From the NCBI GenBank assembly GCA_026210745.1, contig CP110630.1, forward strand, positions 6,634,001-6,698,000: a stretch of DNA of 64,000 nt, in the 5' to 3' direction. The notes beneath the pieces are model-generated. The model was given only the letters and a program-made list of their open reading frames with translations, was not told where the DNA came from and made no database searches. Every line of letters begins with the position of its first letter. Position 1 is the first letter of the stretch. The stretch comes from Exobasidium rhododendri. Its lineage: Eukaryota > Basidiomycota > Exobasidiomycetes > Exobasidiales > Exobasidiaceae. The position numbers and the translations under genes are program-made. Below are positions 40,801 through 49,271 of the stretch, piece after piece.

Positions 40801-41234
40801 TATCGAGGAGAGAACGGCTGCAATGTTGAAGATGATGCTAGCCTTTTCATACGCCAAAGAGTGCTGCGATATGGGTTTGGAAGTGAAAGCGTCCTTCCTG
40901 GAGAGCGTGCCAGGTGTTTGTCATGCGTGAGTATGCTGGACATCTTCGCTGCGTGCAATCGAACTTACCATGGAAAGGGGACCCTCAGCTCCGGAAAGCG
41001 CAGCTCTAGCATCTCAAGCATATGAAACCATTTGTAGAGCAGGTCTCTCGCTGTAGTGTCGCTGCCAGCACCTTGAACTGCATCCTGTCTAGCCCGATTC
41101 AGTGAATTGAGTTGGTCTTTGAAGCTCTTTGCATCCTGTCCGTATGAATTAGAGATGAGGGACCCGACTGCAGCGGCCAGATCCACCTCTTCCGTCTGTT
41201 TAGAGGGGATGCGAAGAAGAGGGGACTGTGCCAT
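37814..41234 (-). CDS. BRO1: BRO1-domain endosomal protein (Bro1/ALIX family)
   Basis: Three exons (40969-41234, 40372-40897, 37814-40303) encode 1093 residues. The BRO1 domain starts [16 protein letters not shown] and continues with [38 protein letters not shown], the diagnostic [17 protein letters not shown] and [16 protein letters not shown] helical V-like middle follows ([22 protein letters not shown]-type heptads). The last 270 residues are Pro/Gln/Ser rich with PPPPP runs and a glutamine tract, as in Bro1 and ALIX tails. Bro1 binds ESCRT-III Snf7 and recruits deubiquitination at multivesicular bodies. The BRO1 start resembles filamentous-fungal Bro1 more than Rim20. A plus-strand open frame under the tail is a codon-repeat shadow. 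Confidence 0.9.
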
Positions 41235-41454
41235 GGCGCTCTCAATCGCTCTAATTCAGGCAAGGGAAGGAGAGCAAGAGAAGGCGACCGCGAGGCTTGA
41301 CTTGAGGAACGAGCAACAAACGGGTCGGAGGTCAGTGCGTAAGACTCCAATTTGGTGAGTGCGCGTTCGCTTCTGAACGTTCAGCATTCGAATCGACCCA
41401 AATCAATTCTACACACGACTAGTGCTTAGCTCCGCCCTGTCTGCACATCTATCA

Positions 41455-42558
41455 ATGGTCCAAGTACCAGAGACAATCCATCGTGGTGAAGGCGAGGAGG
41501 AGGAGGCGCTCCTGCTCGTTGGTGCAGGGCGACCTCAAATGAACCTGCAATTCTATGACCTATCTCACAAGGGTGTCCAGCATTTCCTCCAAATAGTAGA
41601 GCGGGATGCCAATGCCTTTCTGACAGGATGCGTCGACTCGGTGAGGCAGTACCTGTATGCTGATCGATTCCGCTCGGAGTGGAGAGCGGGCAGAGGCCAA
41701 GGTAGACATGCGAAGATGCCGAAAGTCAGAAGTATCACTATCTGTGTTCGACCAATGGGAGGTATTGCTCATACTAAAGGTAACATACTCGATGATCAAC
41801 ACAAAGAGGTACGTCAGCCGAGATATGTACTTGCCATGGTATTTGCCGACTAGAGGGCTTACTTCTTGCGTCGATCTTGCAGATTCATCTCAGTGCAGAC
41901 TATGTCCTTCAACAATTCCAGTCGTCGAAGCCTAGCCCAAATTCGACACCCACTGGCCAGCCAGCTCCGTCTACTCCGACACCGACTTCGGTGGTGGCTT
42001 CAGAAGCAAGATCTGTTGTCTCAATTAAAGATGATCTCCACACCGTTGCAAAGAAGGAGATTAAAGGTGTCATCGTTCACGAGCTCGTCCACGCATTACA
42101 GTGCACCGGAAAGGATACATGTCCAGGCGGTTTGATCGAGGGTATTGCAGACTGGGTACGACTGCAAGCTAACTTGGCACCTCCGCACTGGACAAAAGTG
42201 CCAGAAAAGTGGTCTGGAAAGAAGTGAGTGATAGGTAGTGCTGCAAATTGCGATGACGGTCGTCTCATAGCTTCTTCGTCCTCAGTTGGAATTCGGGTTA
42301 TCAGACGACAGGTGAGAATGAGAGAACATATCCTTTTACTCGCCCTTAAGAATTCTACTCACTTACTATTTTGTAACAGCGTATTTCTTGGTCTGGGCTT
42401 CCCACCATCTTCACGAACCTGATCTGGTTCCCATTCTCAATCAAGCTTTATATTCTCACACCTGGAAAGAGGGAGAGCTATTCCGCTCGCTTTTCAATCA
42501 GGACCTCGACAAGCTATGGAAAACATACAAGGAGGAAAACGGGGGCAGTAAGGAGTAG
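41455..42558 (+). CDS. Basic-secretory-protein-type metallopeptidase (BSP family)
   Basis: Four exons (41455-41808, 41883-42223, 42286-42311, 42380-42558) encode 299 residues. The zinc motif HELVHALQ is followed by GGLIEGIADWVRLQANL, the Glu-rich second motif of the BSP peptidase family of plants, bacteria and fungi, and by WNSGYQTTAYFLVWAS. The 26-nt third exon is needed to write the conserved WNSGYQTT. No signal peptide is visible at the chosen ATG (MVQVPETIHRGEGEEEE), so the product may be cytosolic or unconventionally secreted. The 5' portion (NLQFYDLSHKGVQHFLQIV, DDQHKEIHLSADYVLQ) is also typical of the family. Divergent from BRO1 by 220 bp, it lies just outside the secreted-protein block. 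Confidence 0.85.
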
Positions 42559-42621
42559 GCGATCACATTTTGTCCCCACACACAGTGACAAGGAAATGTG
42601 GAAAGAAGAATATGATATCTT

Positions 42622-43214
42622 CTATTCGTCCCTGTAGATGCACTGGAAAGCGCTGATTTCGTTTGCCGGTGCGGACAGATGCCTCGAATCGGCTCTTTCA
42701 CTCCCGTCTTTGATGCTCAGGTCTACACAGCCATGACCGATGTTCTCTGTCATCTTGTATGTCTTCTGAGTGTGCTTGAGTAGTGGCCCATCAGTCTGAA
42801 AGTCGCAGGAGTCAGTATTCGTTCGCATAACCTTCGGAGAGGAGGATTTCAAGCCATATTCGTCAGGTATTAGGTCTGGGTATGACAACAGCAACATCGA
42901 CTCACAACACTATCGACGACCTTTGACTTGTTGCTGAAATTATCAATCATCATCGATTTGAATTCACCAGCGACACACTGGGACTGGAACCCGGCGACAT
43001 CTCCGATCTTCAGAGATTTGGCAACGTTCGTTAAGGTCGGCTGGCATTCCAAGACGACATAATCGACGGGAGGAAACTCGTCCAGGCTGAGGCATTCGGA
43101 ATTCTTGTAGAAGCTGATACTAATTGGTCGATCGTTATCTGCGTCAGATCTGGCGATGGCGGCAAATGTGCCAACAAAGAGCAGTACAGCGGCGAAGGGA
43201 TGTACCACGAGCAT
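42622..43214 (-). CDS. Small secreted Cys-containing protein, homologue of the repeat precursor
   Basis: Two exons (42906-43214 and 42622-42795) give 160 residues with a signal peptide (MLVVHPFAAVLLFVGTFAAI, cut near ARS). The mature part has five Cys (41, 57, 80, 126, 155). It shares with the divergent repeat-precursor gene the pattern ISISFYKNSEC (ITFYTERNC there), then CVAGEFKS (CLSGVFKS) with Cys at residue 80 in both, and a phase-0 intron directly after the Val that ends exon 1. They are therefore divergent paralogues. No named domain was recognised. Size, secretion and cysteines fit a small secreted, effector-like protein, but function is unknown. Confidence 0.75.
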
Positions 43215-44149
43215 CGTAGGAGTGGTAAGCAGAGAGGTGTCCAGACAGACAAAGAAGGCGCTCAGTACCCTCCAAGACTACAGCTTGCTACCGTCGCCAA
43301 GATACAGGACGAAATCAAACTTTACTTTTCATGATTTAATCAAAGAAGGGCTGAGAAGAGCAAGATACACTTGCCTCCTATGCCAAGGATTCCACTGCCG
43401 GAGCAGCAAAGCAGTAGGGAGCAACGGCGAGAAGGGGGCCGCTTTCCTTCGGGCATTTGACCGCAACTACCTACTTGGGTCGGAGTTTCACTGCTTGTCG
43501 CACGCACAATGTCACAAAGAGTTTTGACGAGAATGTCAAATGAGGGGGAGGGCAGCACATTGAGGCCGTTCACTTCATCGCGTGCCTGATTTCATTTGGA
43601 AGTGCTTCATCTGACCCCAGCCGCTCTGCTTGGTCTTAGTCATGCTCTGCAATATACACACAGTCGAGGAGGTGTGGGAGGAGGACAAAGGAGAACGGCG
43701 GACATGTCTTCAACTGGCCTAAAAATCGACGCCCACGCATCGGTCCACAATCTCTGCAGTCACAGTCTGATCGCGGAGTGCGTAATGGATGGCAAGGACA
43801 GCGGAAGGGTCCAAGGAGTAGAAGACTGGATCAGAGTAGGGATACAAGCGAGATGGCAGGATTACTCTGTCCTCCTCCTCCTCCTCCTTCCTTCTCGAGA
43901 GCCCCAGCCAACAAGCTTGGAAGAGCAACACATTCGACGGAGCACGACGGATGCTCAATGAGTGGCTTTTTGCACGCCATCCTTTCAGGCCATTCTCCCT
44001 ACGGTATAGTGTCGTTGGGTGGAGTGCGGCGATGATAGTGTATGTATATAGACGCCGTCCCCCTTCGACTTCTTCCCTTTCCTCTAGTCTCTACGCTCTC
44101 TCTTCCCCTTTCCTCCTCCTCCTCCTCCTCCAGCCCAACCTCGCCCACT
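43215..44149. other. Divergent intergenic region of the secreted pair
   Basis: About 935 bp separate the two paralogous start codons. A TATA box and a CT-rich leader precede the plus-strand gene. Several short open frames on both strands (for example around 43596-43961) have no signal peptide, domain or family likeness and are not called. Confidence 0.45.
44041..44051 (+). promoter_or_regulatory. TATA box of the repeat-precursor gene
   Basis: TATGTATATAG lies about 100 bp upstream of the ATG and is followed by a CT-rich initiator/leader stretch, a usual arrangement for strongly expressed fungal secreted genes. Confidence 0.55.
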
Positions 44150-45523
44150 ATGCTTATTCTCCCTGCACTCCTCTTGGCATTCCTGCCCTTTGCCATGCTT
44201 TCACCAACGGGACCCTCGGGCTCTCCAGGATCCCATCGAGACTATCAGATCACGTTCTACACGGAAAGAAATTGCAAGACGACGACGACTGGCCACGCTC
44301 ACCCACTTGCTTGTCCCTTTTCCGAGGTCGCTTCTTCGTCCAACGCACATCGTGCCACGCTTCACCCGCAGACTGCACCTCTGCCTTGCTTATCTGGTGT
44401 ATTCAAGTCTTACCGCATTCCCAAAGTCGATGGTGACTCGGTGATCGAAGTGGTGAGTACGCTGGAATCATTGTTGCTGCTAGACATGAAATTTCTGACC
44501 TACTTCCCCTTTGCTCGTTCACCTCTCTCTCAGGGCGTCGTAAACACTGCCAACGCATGCCACCTCAAAAGTCGACCCAACATCTTCTTCATTGGCCAGA
44601 GTCACGAACCCTCCCTTCAATCTGGATGCCACAACTTCGACGGACCTCTGGATGGTATCACGACTCCGCAATATCCCTTGAGTGTCAAGTGCGACACAGC
44701 CAATTCCTTCAAATGTGTGCACACCTCGCGAAAGTACTCTGTCAGCGCTGATGCCAGCAAGGGACTGGATGGGATGTGGACGTTTGGACCCGTCTTTAAC
44801 GAAAGCCCTGCCAAGATACAAGCACGGTCATCTGAGCACCGTGATGACATTGGTGTGCCCCTTGCAGGCAAGGCTATAAAAGAGTCTAAGGGCACACGTA
44901 CCCATGTTGGAAAGGGAGGCAGCACGTTTAATCATGATTGGTCCAATGGCTTCATCTTTGAAAAGGGAGTGACAGCCACGGAGGACAGGGTTGCCAACTC
45001 AAAGCGTGAGGTGCACAAGAGTAGTGGCTCTGTGCGCTCTGGAGACGTCGATGGCTCAGATGATGACAAGCACCCGGTCATGGTGAAGGAGAGTCCTGAA
45101 CTTGAGCGAGACTGGTCGAATGGCGAAATTTTCGAAAAGGACGACAAGACGAAGAAAATCACCCTCCCTCCTCTGAAGCGTGAGGCACACAAGAGTGGTG
45201 ATATCGGCCAAAGCGGAGGAGAAGGCGAAGAAAAGCACCCAAAGCTTGTGCCACATACTCCTGAACTCGATCGCGACTGGTCTAATGGTCAGATCTTTGA
45301 AGGGATCGGCAAGGAGCACAAGCAAGTCAAGCCTCATTTGAAGCGTGATGCACACAAGATCGGTGGTGCTGGCGATAATGGAGACGTGAATGGATTGGGT
45401 GAGGAAAAGCACCCAAAGCTGGTGCCACACACGCCTGAGCTTGATCGTGACTGGTCCAACGGTCAGATCTTCGAGAAGGGCACCAAGGATCGAAAGAGCA
45501 TTGTGAAGCCTGACTGGAAGTAG
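44150..45523 (+). CDS. Secreted Kex2-processable repeat protein (peptide precursor-like)
   Basis: Two exons (44150-44452, 44534-45523) encode 430 residues. The signal peptide is MLILPALLLAFLPFAMLSPT. An N-terminal domain (about 30-190) with seven Cys resembles the neighbouring small secreted protein. From residue 235 four repeat units follow, each with the core DWSNG-x-IFE (at 236, 294, 349, 406) at spacings of 58, 55 and 57. Three dibasic KR sites (258-259, 316-317, 371-372) are each followed by EVHK, EAHK or DAHK, reminiscent of KR-EA junctions trimmed by Kex2 and a Ste13-like dipeptidyl peptidase. Units 3 and 4 share KHPKLVPHTPELDRDWSNGQ exactly. Kex2-processed repeat proteins include pheromone precursors, smut repellents and ustiloxin-type RiPP precursors. 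Which, if any, applies is unknown. The 81-nt intron is stop-free. Confidence 0.82.
   Translation: MLILPALLLAFLPFAMLSPTGPSGSPGSHRDYQITFYTERNCKTTTTGHAHPLACPFSEVASSSNAHRATLHPQTAPLPCLSGVFKSYRIPKVDGDSVIEVVSTLESLLLLDMKFLTYFPFARSPLSQGVVNTANACHLKSRPNIFFIGQSHEPSLQSGCHNFDGPLDGITTPQYPLSVKCDTANSFKCVHTSRKYSVSADASKGLDGMWTFGPVFNESPAKIQARSSEHRDDIGVPLAGKAIKESKGTRTHVGKGGSTFNHDWSNGFIFEKGVTATEDRVANSKREVHKSSGSVRSGDVDGSDDDKHPVMVKESPELERDWSNGEIFEKDDKTKKITLPPLKREAHKSGDIGQSGGEGEEKHPKLVPHTPELDRDWSNGQIFEGIGKEHKQVKPHLKRDAHKIGGAGDNGDVNGLGEEKHPKLVPHTPELDRDWSNGQIFEKGTKDRKSIVKPDWK
44927..45520 (+). repeat. Four in-gene repeat units of about 55-58 codons
   Basis: The units are separated by KR codons. The last two are nearly identical in DNA and protein, the first is most diverged (HDWSNGFIFEKG), and the fourth stops after its core. 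The gradient suggests stepwise duplication from the 3' side. Confidence 0.85.
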
Positions 45524-45823
45524 AGGTGGGTGAGCGAAGAGGTCAGCGGCGTTGCACGGATTGTGTCGCTGCGCGACTTTGGCCCTTCCGCATCTACAGT
45601 GTCATCAACTCCACCCCTTGGAATTTTCCCTCGAATGCAATGATATAGCTTTTATCCCACCCCTTCGAGGAGAAGTTCAGGGAGACCGTGTGCTGCGTGA
45701 ATTCAGAAAGTGTGCAATACGAATTTAATTCGCTTTAGTGAGACGATTTTTACAGACGCACTGAAGATTGAATCTGATGGGGAAGGCAGTTGTAGTAGTA
45801 AACGATTAATTCTGCACTCCATC
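45524..45823. other. Convergent 3' region between the repeat precursor and gene D
   Basis: 300 bp between two stop codons, holding both terminators. Nothing else was seen. Confidence 0.4.
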
Positions 45824-46864
45824 CTACCATCTACTGCGATAGGTGGAAGAGACGTCCTCTGGAGAAGAGGGACTGTCAAAGTAAGCACTTGAGCCTGCTT
45901 CACTGTACTCCGTGACTGGCAGCCTGATCGAGCGAGGCCTTGTCACCTTGGGTCCCTTCCAGTAGTCTGGCGTTTGCTCCCCTTGCTCCCTCTGTGAAGT
46001 GTGTGTCTTCATCGAGCCACTCCCGTCGCCCTCTGGAAAGAGGCGTCGACTGCTCTTTCTGGGCGTATCTACTGATCTGTGAGTCTCAGTCGATTCTTCT
46101 CTCTCCTTCCCTTCCGGCCTCACAATTACACGATTGGCCTTCATACCGTTGGAGTTGTCTGACCAGTGCTTTGCTCGGAGGTCTTGGTACCCCTTTCGCC
46201 ACTCTTCTGGGACGTTCTTCATGTTCATGAGGTTCCTTAATTTCGCTCCTAATTCGGAAGAGGTGTACGGTTCTACCCTTCCCACTTTCAACAGCCTGGA
46301 ATGAAAAGCCTCTGGTGTCATGCTGTCCATGTCAAGACCATTTCGAAGGAGCTTCTGTTCAAACGCTTGATACTGTAAGCTTCTGACCTCTCCGATACCC
46401 GTCGTATTCATCAATTCTCCCTGCTCTTTCACTGCATCCCTCAGCTTTTCGTAGCTCGATCTGGTGGACTTTCTTCTCCTCACCGTTCTCATATGATCCA
46501 GCACGCTCTCGTTTACTCCCTTCAACTCAAGGTACCTGTTGGACAGCGTTGTGAATCGACCGCCTTGGTTAGGATACTTATCCAGCACCCGTTGCACTTC
46601 TTTGTAGATCTCCTTAGTGCTCATGCTCTTGTCGAGCTTAGAATGACTCAGCTCTTCCCAGAATTGATACTCTTGTGGCGTCTTGGGTTCGATCTTGCGC
46701 TTGTATCTCGATTCCGGTGAGAGTGTAACGTCTGACAACTGCGCAGAAAGTCGACTCCTGGACGAAAATGCAGGAGACGAACTACTAGTCGACCATTCTT
46801 CCATCGGTGCGGTTCGACAGAGAGCAAAAAGCAAGGCGAAGAAAACGAACAAAGTAGCCACCAT
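45824..46864 (-). CDS. Secreted two-module protein D (novel family, cluster 2)
   Basis: 346 residues and intronless. The chosen ATG gives MVATLFVFFALLFALCRTAP, a clean signal peptide. An in-frame ATG at 46921 would add 19 residues in front of it and cannot be excluded. Module 1 (about 67-132) reads FWEELSHSKLDKSMSTKEIY, YLELKGVNESVLDHM and RRRKS. Module 2 (about 165-234) reads FEQKLLRNGLDMDSMTPEAF, then GAKLRNLMNMKNVPEEWRKG and YQDL. Identity is highest with E (GGRFTTLSNRYLELKGV versus GGRVTWQARMYLEQIGI). The order, size and end motif (W-x3-Y after each second module) match A-C. A Ser-rich, basic tail follows. Function unknown. Confidence 0.75.
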   Translation of the reverse strand: MVATLFVFFALLFALCRTAPMEEWSTSSSSPAFSSRSRLSAQLSDVTLSPESRYKRKIEPKTPQEYQFWEELSHSKLDKSMSTKEIYKEVQRVLDKYPNQGGRFTTLSNRYLELKGVNESVLDHMRTVRRRKSTRSSYEKLRDAVKEQGELMNTTGIGEVRSLQYQAFEQKLLRNGLDMDSMTPEAFHSRLLKVGRVEPYTSSELGAKLRNLMNMKNVPEEWRKGYQDLRAKHWSDNSNGMKANRVIVRPEGKEREESTETHRSVDTPRKSSRRLFPEGDGSGSMKTHTSQREQGEQTPDYWKGPKVTRPRSIRLPVTEYSEAGSSAYFDSPSSPEDVSSTYRSRW

Positions 46865-46983
46865 CCATCGAGAAGAGTGACCCCTAGAACGAGCAGAGTA
46901 TAGGAGATCTAGCAGTACCATATTGGTCTAAGGGATTAGCAGAAGGAAAGGAAATTTACGCAGAAGAGTTGGAAGAAGGAACC

Positions 46984-46990
46984 TTTTATA
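46984..46990 (-). promoter_or_regulatory. TATA box of gene D
   Basis: TATAAAA on the minus strand lies about 120 bp ahead of the preferred ATG and 63 bp ahead of the alternative upstream ATG. This spacing slightly favours the downstream start. Confidence 0.5.
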
Positions 46991-47091
46991 CACTCCTCTC
47001 AGGAAGCTGCGGTAGGTTAAAGGCGATCTTGAATTGACGCCTCCGACACTGCCTCGGACGATGCGCTCAGGCGTAACCTCGGTGCACTCGT

Positions 47092-48597
47092 TCACCGACG
47101 CTGCGGCCATCGAACGTTGGGGCGGTACCCTTTCGGGGCTAGTATGCTCGTCGTTGGTCGCGGATTGGCTTGGGGACTCGAGCGCGGCAGAGTACTCATT
47201 CTCGCCGCGCTCGTCGTCTTCTTGACTTTGGCTTTACCTTTATAATTGCACCTATCGTCATCACCGTCATTATCTGGACCGGACGGGATTGATGATTCGA
47301 ACCTTTGCTGTGAAGTGCTCTTCCCCCGAGACGATGAAGCAGCCAATCTTGCAGGCCTGGGCTTGCCGAATGCCCAGGAAGGACTGGGCTCCAGATGTCG
47401 AATGACGGCAGTCTCTTCTTCATCACGCTCTCCCTCTTCTTCAGAAATGCTTCTTCCTTCCTCACCTTCCAACACCTCTTTCCCTTTTCCTGACCTTTGC
47501 CTTTCTCTTCGTTCCAGAAAAGCCTTCTTGTGTACCACTGCCATCGCCTTCTTTCGCAGTGTTCGATACTCCTTTGTACTTGGTGCTAGCTCCTCTTCCA
47601 GGATTGTCTCGTCGGGTAGATGTGATGCTGATGCGAATTCTTCCTCCCTGCCTCGCGAAGAGCAGCCTTCCTTGGAGCTGTCGAAAACCTCGCACCGACC
47701 CGACAGCTTCCTGCATCTCATCGACCTTGGCTTCTGGTCAGTCCAAGCTTGAAGGCGTAGCACTCTCGTAGGACTGCCAGGTGCAATGTCTTCTTTGACA
47801 GACAGAGATTCCTCCTCCTTCTCCATCCTAGCCGCACTTGCTCGTCTGTAGTACGCCCTTCTCCACGCCTGCCTACTCAAAGTATTTCCATGAAGCGCGG
47901 TGTATTCCTCCCTCCATTCAGCAGGTACGTTCAGTGCCTTCATATGAACACCCAAACGATGCCCGAATTCTGCCGTTGAGTACTGCGTCGTGTCAGTTTT
48001 GATCCAATGATCGTTGAACTCTTTCGGTGTCATGGTCTGAACGTCAAAGCCCTTCTCTGATAGGAAACTGGCAAATTTGGCGTTCTCATAGGTGACCCAT
48101 TCAGTTCGTGCGGTGAGATAGTCTGTGAACCCAGTCTCTCTCATACGATGTCTCCGAGTAGCTGCTTGTTCTCGCGCTGTTTGTCTCTTTCTCGACAGCA
48201 GGAAATCATCGATGACAGTCCCTTCGATACCTATTTGCTCCAAGTACATTCTGGCTTGCCATGTCACTCTGCCTCCCCTGTTACTATATTTCGAAAGAAT
48301 ACTTCCCAGTGCCTGGTTTATGTCCTCTCCCGACATGCCGTCGTGGATTTCAATCTTTTGTAGATCTTCTGCGATGGCGTCGTGCTGTCGATGAAGCTTA
48401 TAAGGCTGTGCAGGATGCGTCCTCTTTTCACCTACTTCCGTCTCGAGGTTGTGAGGGTGTGACGAAGATTCACCCTTTATCTCCAAAGGCGTGATCACTA
48501 CAGCTCCCGAACCATTCACCGGTGTGGCAGAGCTGTTGGGGAGAGTGTTAAAGGAGACAAGGATGAAGATCACGACTCTTACCCATTCTAGCATCAT
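47092..48597 (-). CDS. Secreted two-module protein E (novel family, cluster 2)
   Basis: 501 residues and intronless. The signal peptide is MMLEWVRVVIFILVSFNTLP, cut near SSATP. Module 1 (about 75-140) reads AEDLQKIEIHDGMSGEDINQ, YLEQIGIEGTVIDDFL and SRKRQ. Module 2 (about 172-236) reads FASFLSEKGFDVQTMTPKEF, FGHRLGVHMKALNVPAEWRE and EYTAL. A tail of some 260 residues is highly charged (EEEGERDEEE, KGKAKVKK) and looks disordered. It is the direct upstream neighbour of D on the same strand, and D and E are evidently tandem duplicates. Two adjacent ATGs (48597, 48594) make the start ambiguous by one codon. No known domain was recognised. Confidence 0.76.
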   Translation of the reverse strand: MMLEWVRVVIFILVSFNTLPNSSATPVNGSGAVVITPLEIKGESSSHPHNLETEVGEKRTHPAQPYKLHRQHDAIAEDLQKIEIHDGMSGEDINQALGSILSKYSNRGGRVTWQARMYLEQIGIEGTVIDDFLLSRKRQTAREQAATRRHRMRETGFTDYLTARTEWVTYENAKFASFLSEKGFDVQTMTPKEFNDHWIKTDTTQYSTAEFGHRLGVHMKALNVPAEWREEYTALHGNTLSRQAWRRAYYRRASAARMEKEEESLSVKEDIAPGSPTRVLRLQAWTDQKPRSMRCRKLSGRCEVFDSSKEGCSSRGREEEFASASHLPDETILEEELAPSTKEYRTLRKKAMAVVHKKAFLERRERQRSGKGKEVLEGEEGRSISEEEGERDEEETAVIRHLEPSPSWAFGKPRPARLAASSSRGKSTSQQRFESSIPSGPDNDGDDDRCNYKGKAKVKKTTSAARMSTLPRSSPQANPRPTTSILAPKGYRPNVRWPQRR

Positions 48598-49271
48598 GAG
48601 AAGTTTGCGAGGGATACTTTAGGATGCGATGACTGAGCATCTGATGAGAATACTCTGTGTATCCTCTCGCAAGTCTTGACTTTGTTGAAGCGCTCAGTGG
48701 CAATGCAGCGTGTTCTATTCGCCTCGCCTCACTCCACACACCTCGGTCCTCTGAACTCTCATGCGGACCGTGCCGAGCGCTTTCATCTCATAGCGCCAAT
48801 CGCTCGCTACGTATCGGACACTTGCTTGGTTCCTCTCAGCATTCACCCCTTGATTGGCATAGTGTTTGTCACCGTATATTTCGGAGAGAAAGAGGCATCG
48901 TGGGGGACTGTATTCACAACGACTCTTCGGAGACTTTGTGGGCGCGGTGGTTGATCAATTTGGAGAAAAATTAAGAAACAGGAAAGTCTCCGTGAATACA
49001 AAATCCACTGAATCTAAATTCGTGAGTTTGTATTGTTATGTGGTTGACTTGCGCGAGCCATCGTTCTGAAGCAATGTCTCCGGCCTCGATGGGAGAGTCC
49101 TGTCCTTGTCGACGCCAGGGAGCGCAGCAACTATTGCCATAGCTTCCGCAAGGTATATAAGAAGAGCGATCCGATGTGCGAGAATTAAGCTTCCCAACAC
49201 TACACTCCAACGCCAACTCCTTCTTTTTACTTCATTCTTCTCCCCCTCATAAGCGAAACGGCCCTTCTAAC
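48598..49271. other. Divergent promoter region between E and the NAD(P)-binding gene
   Basis: 674 bp with a TATA box for the plus-strand gene (next entry). The E side shows no obvious TATA. No ORF with coding character was seen. Confidence 0.45.
49154..49160 (+). promoter_or_regulatory. TATA box of the NAD(P)-binding gene
   Basis: TATATAA lies about 112 bp upstream of the ATG. A CT-rich leader follows. Confidence 0.55.

Noticed and set aside
43596-43961. 121-codon plus-strand frame between the secreted pair
   Set aside because: No signal peptide, domain or codon pattern; it starts and ends within promoter sequence.
47295-47304. tRNA B-box-like GATTCGAACC
   Set aside because: It lies inside the coding frame of gene E, with no A-box or acceptor-stem pairing around it.
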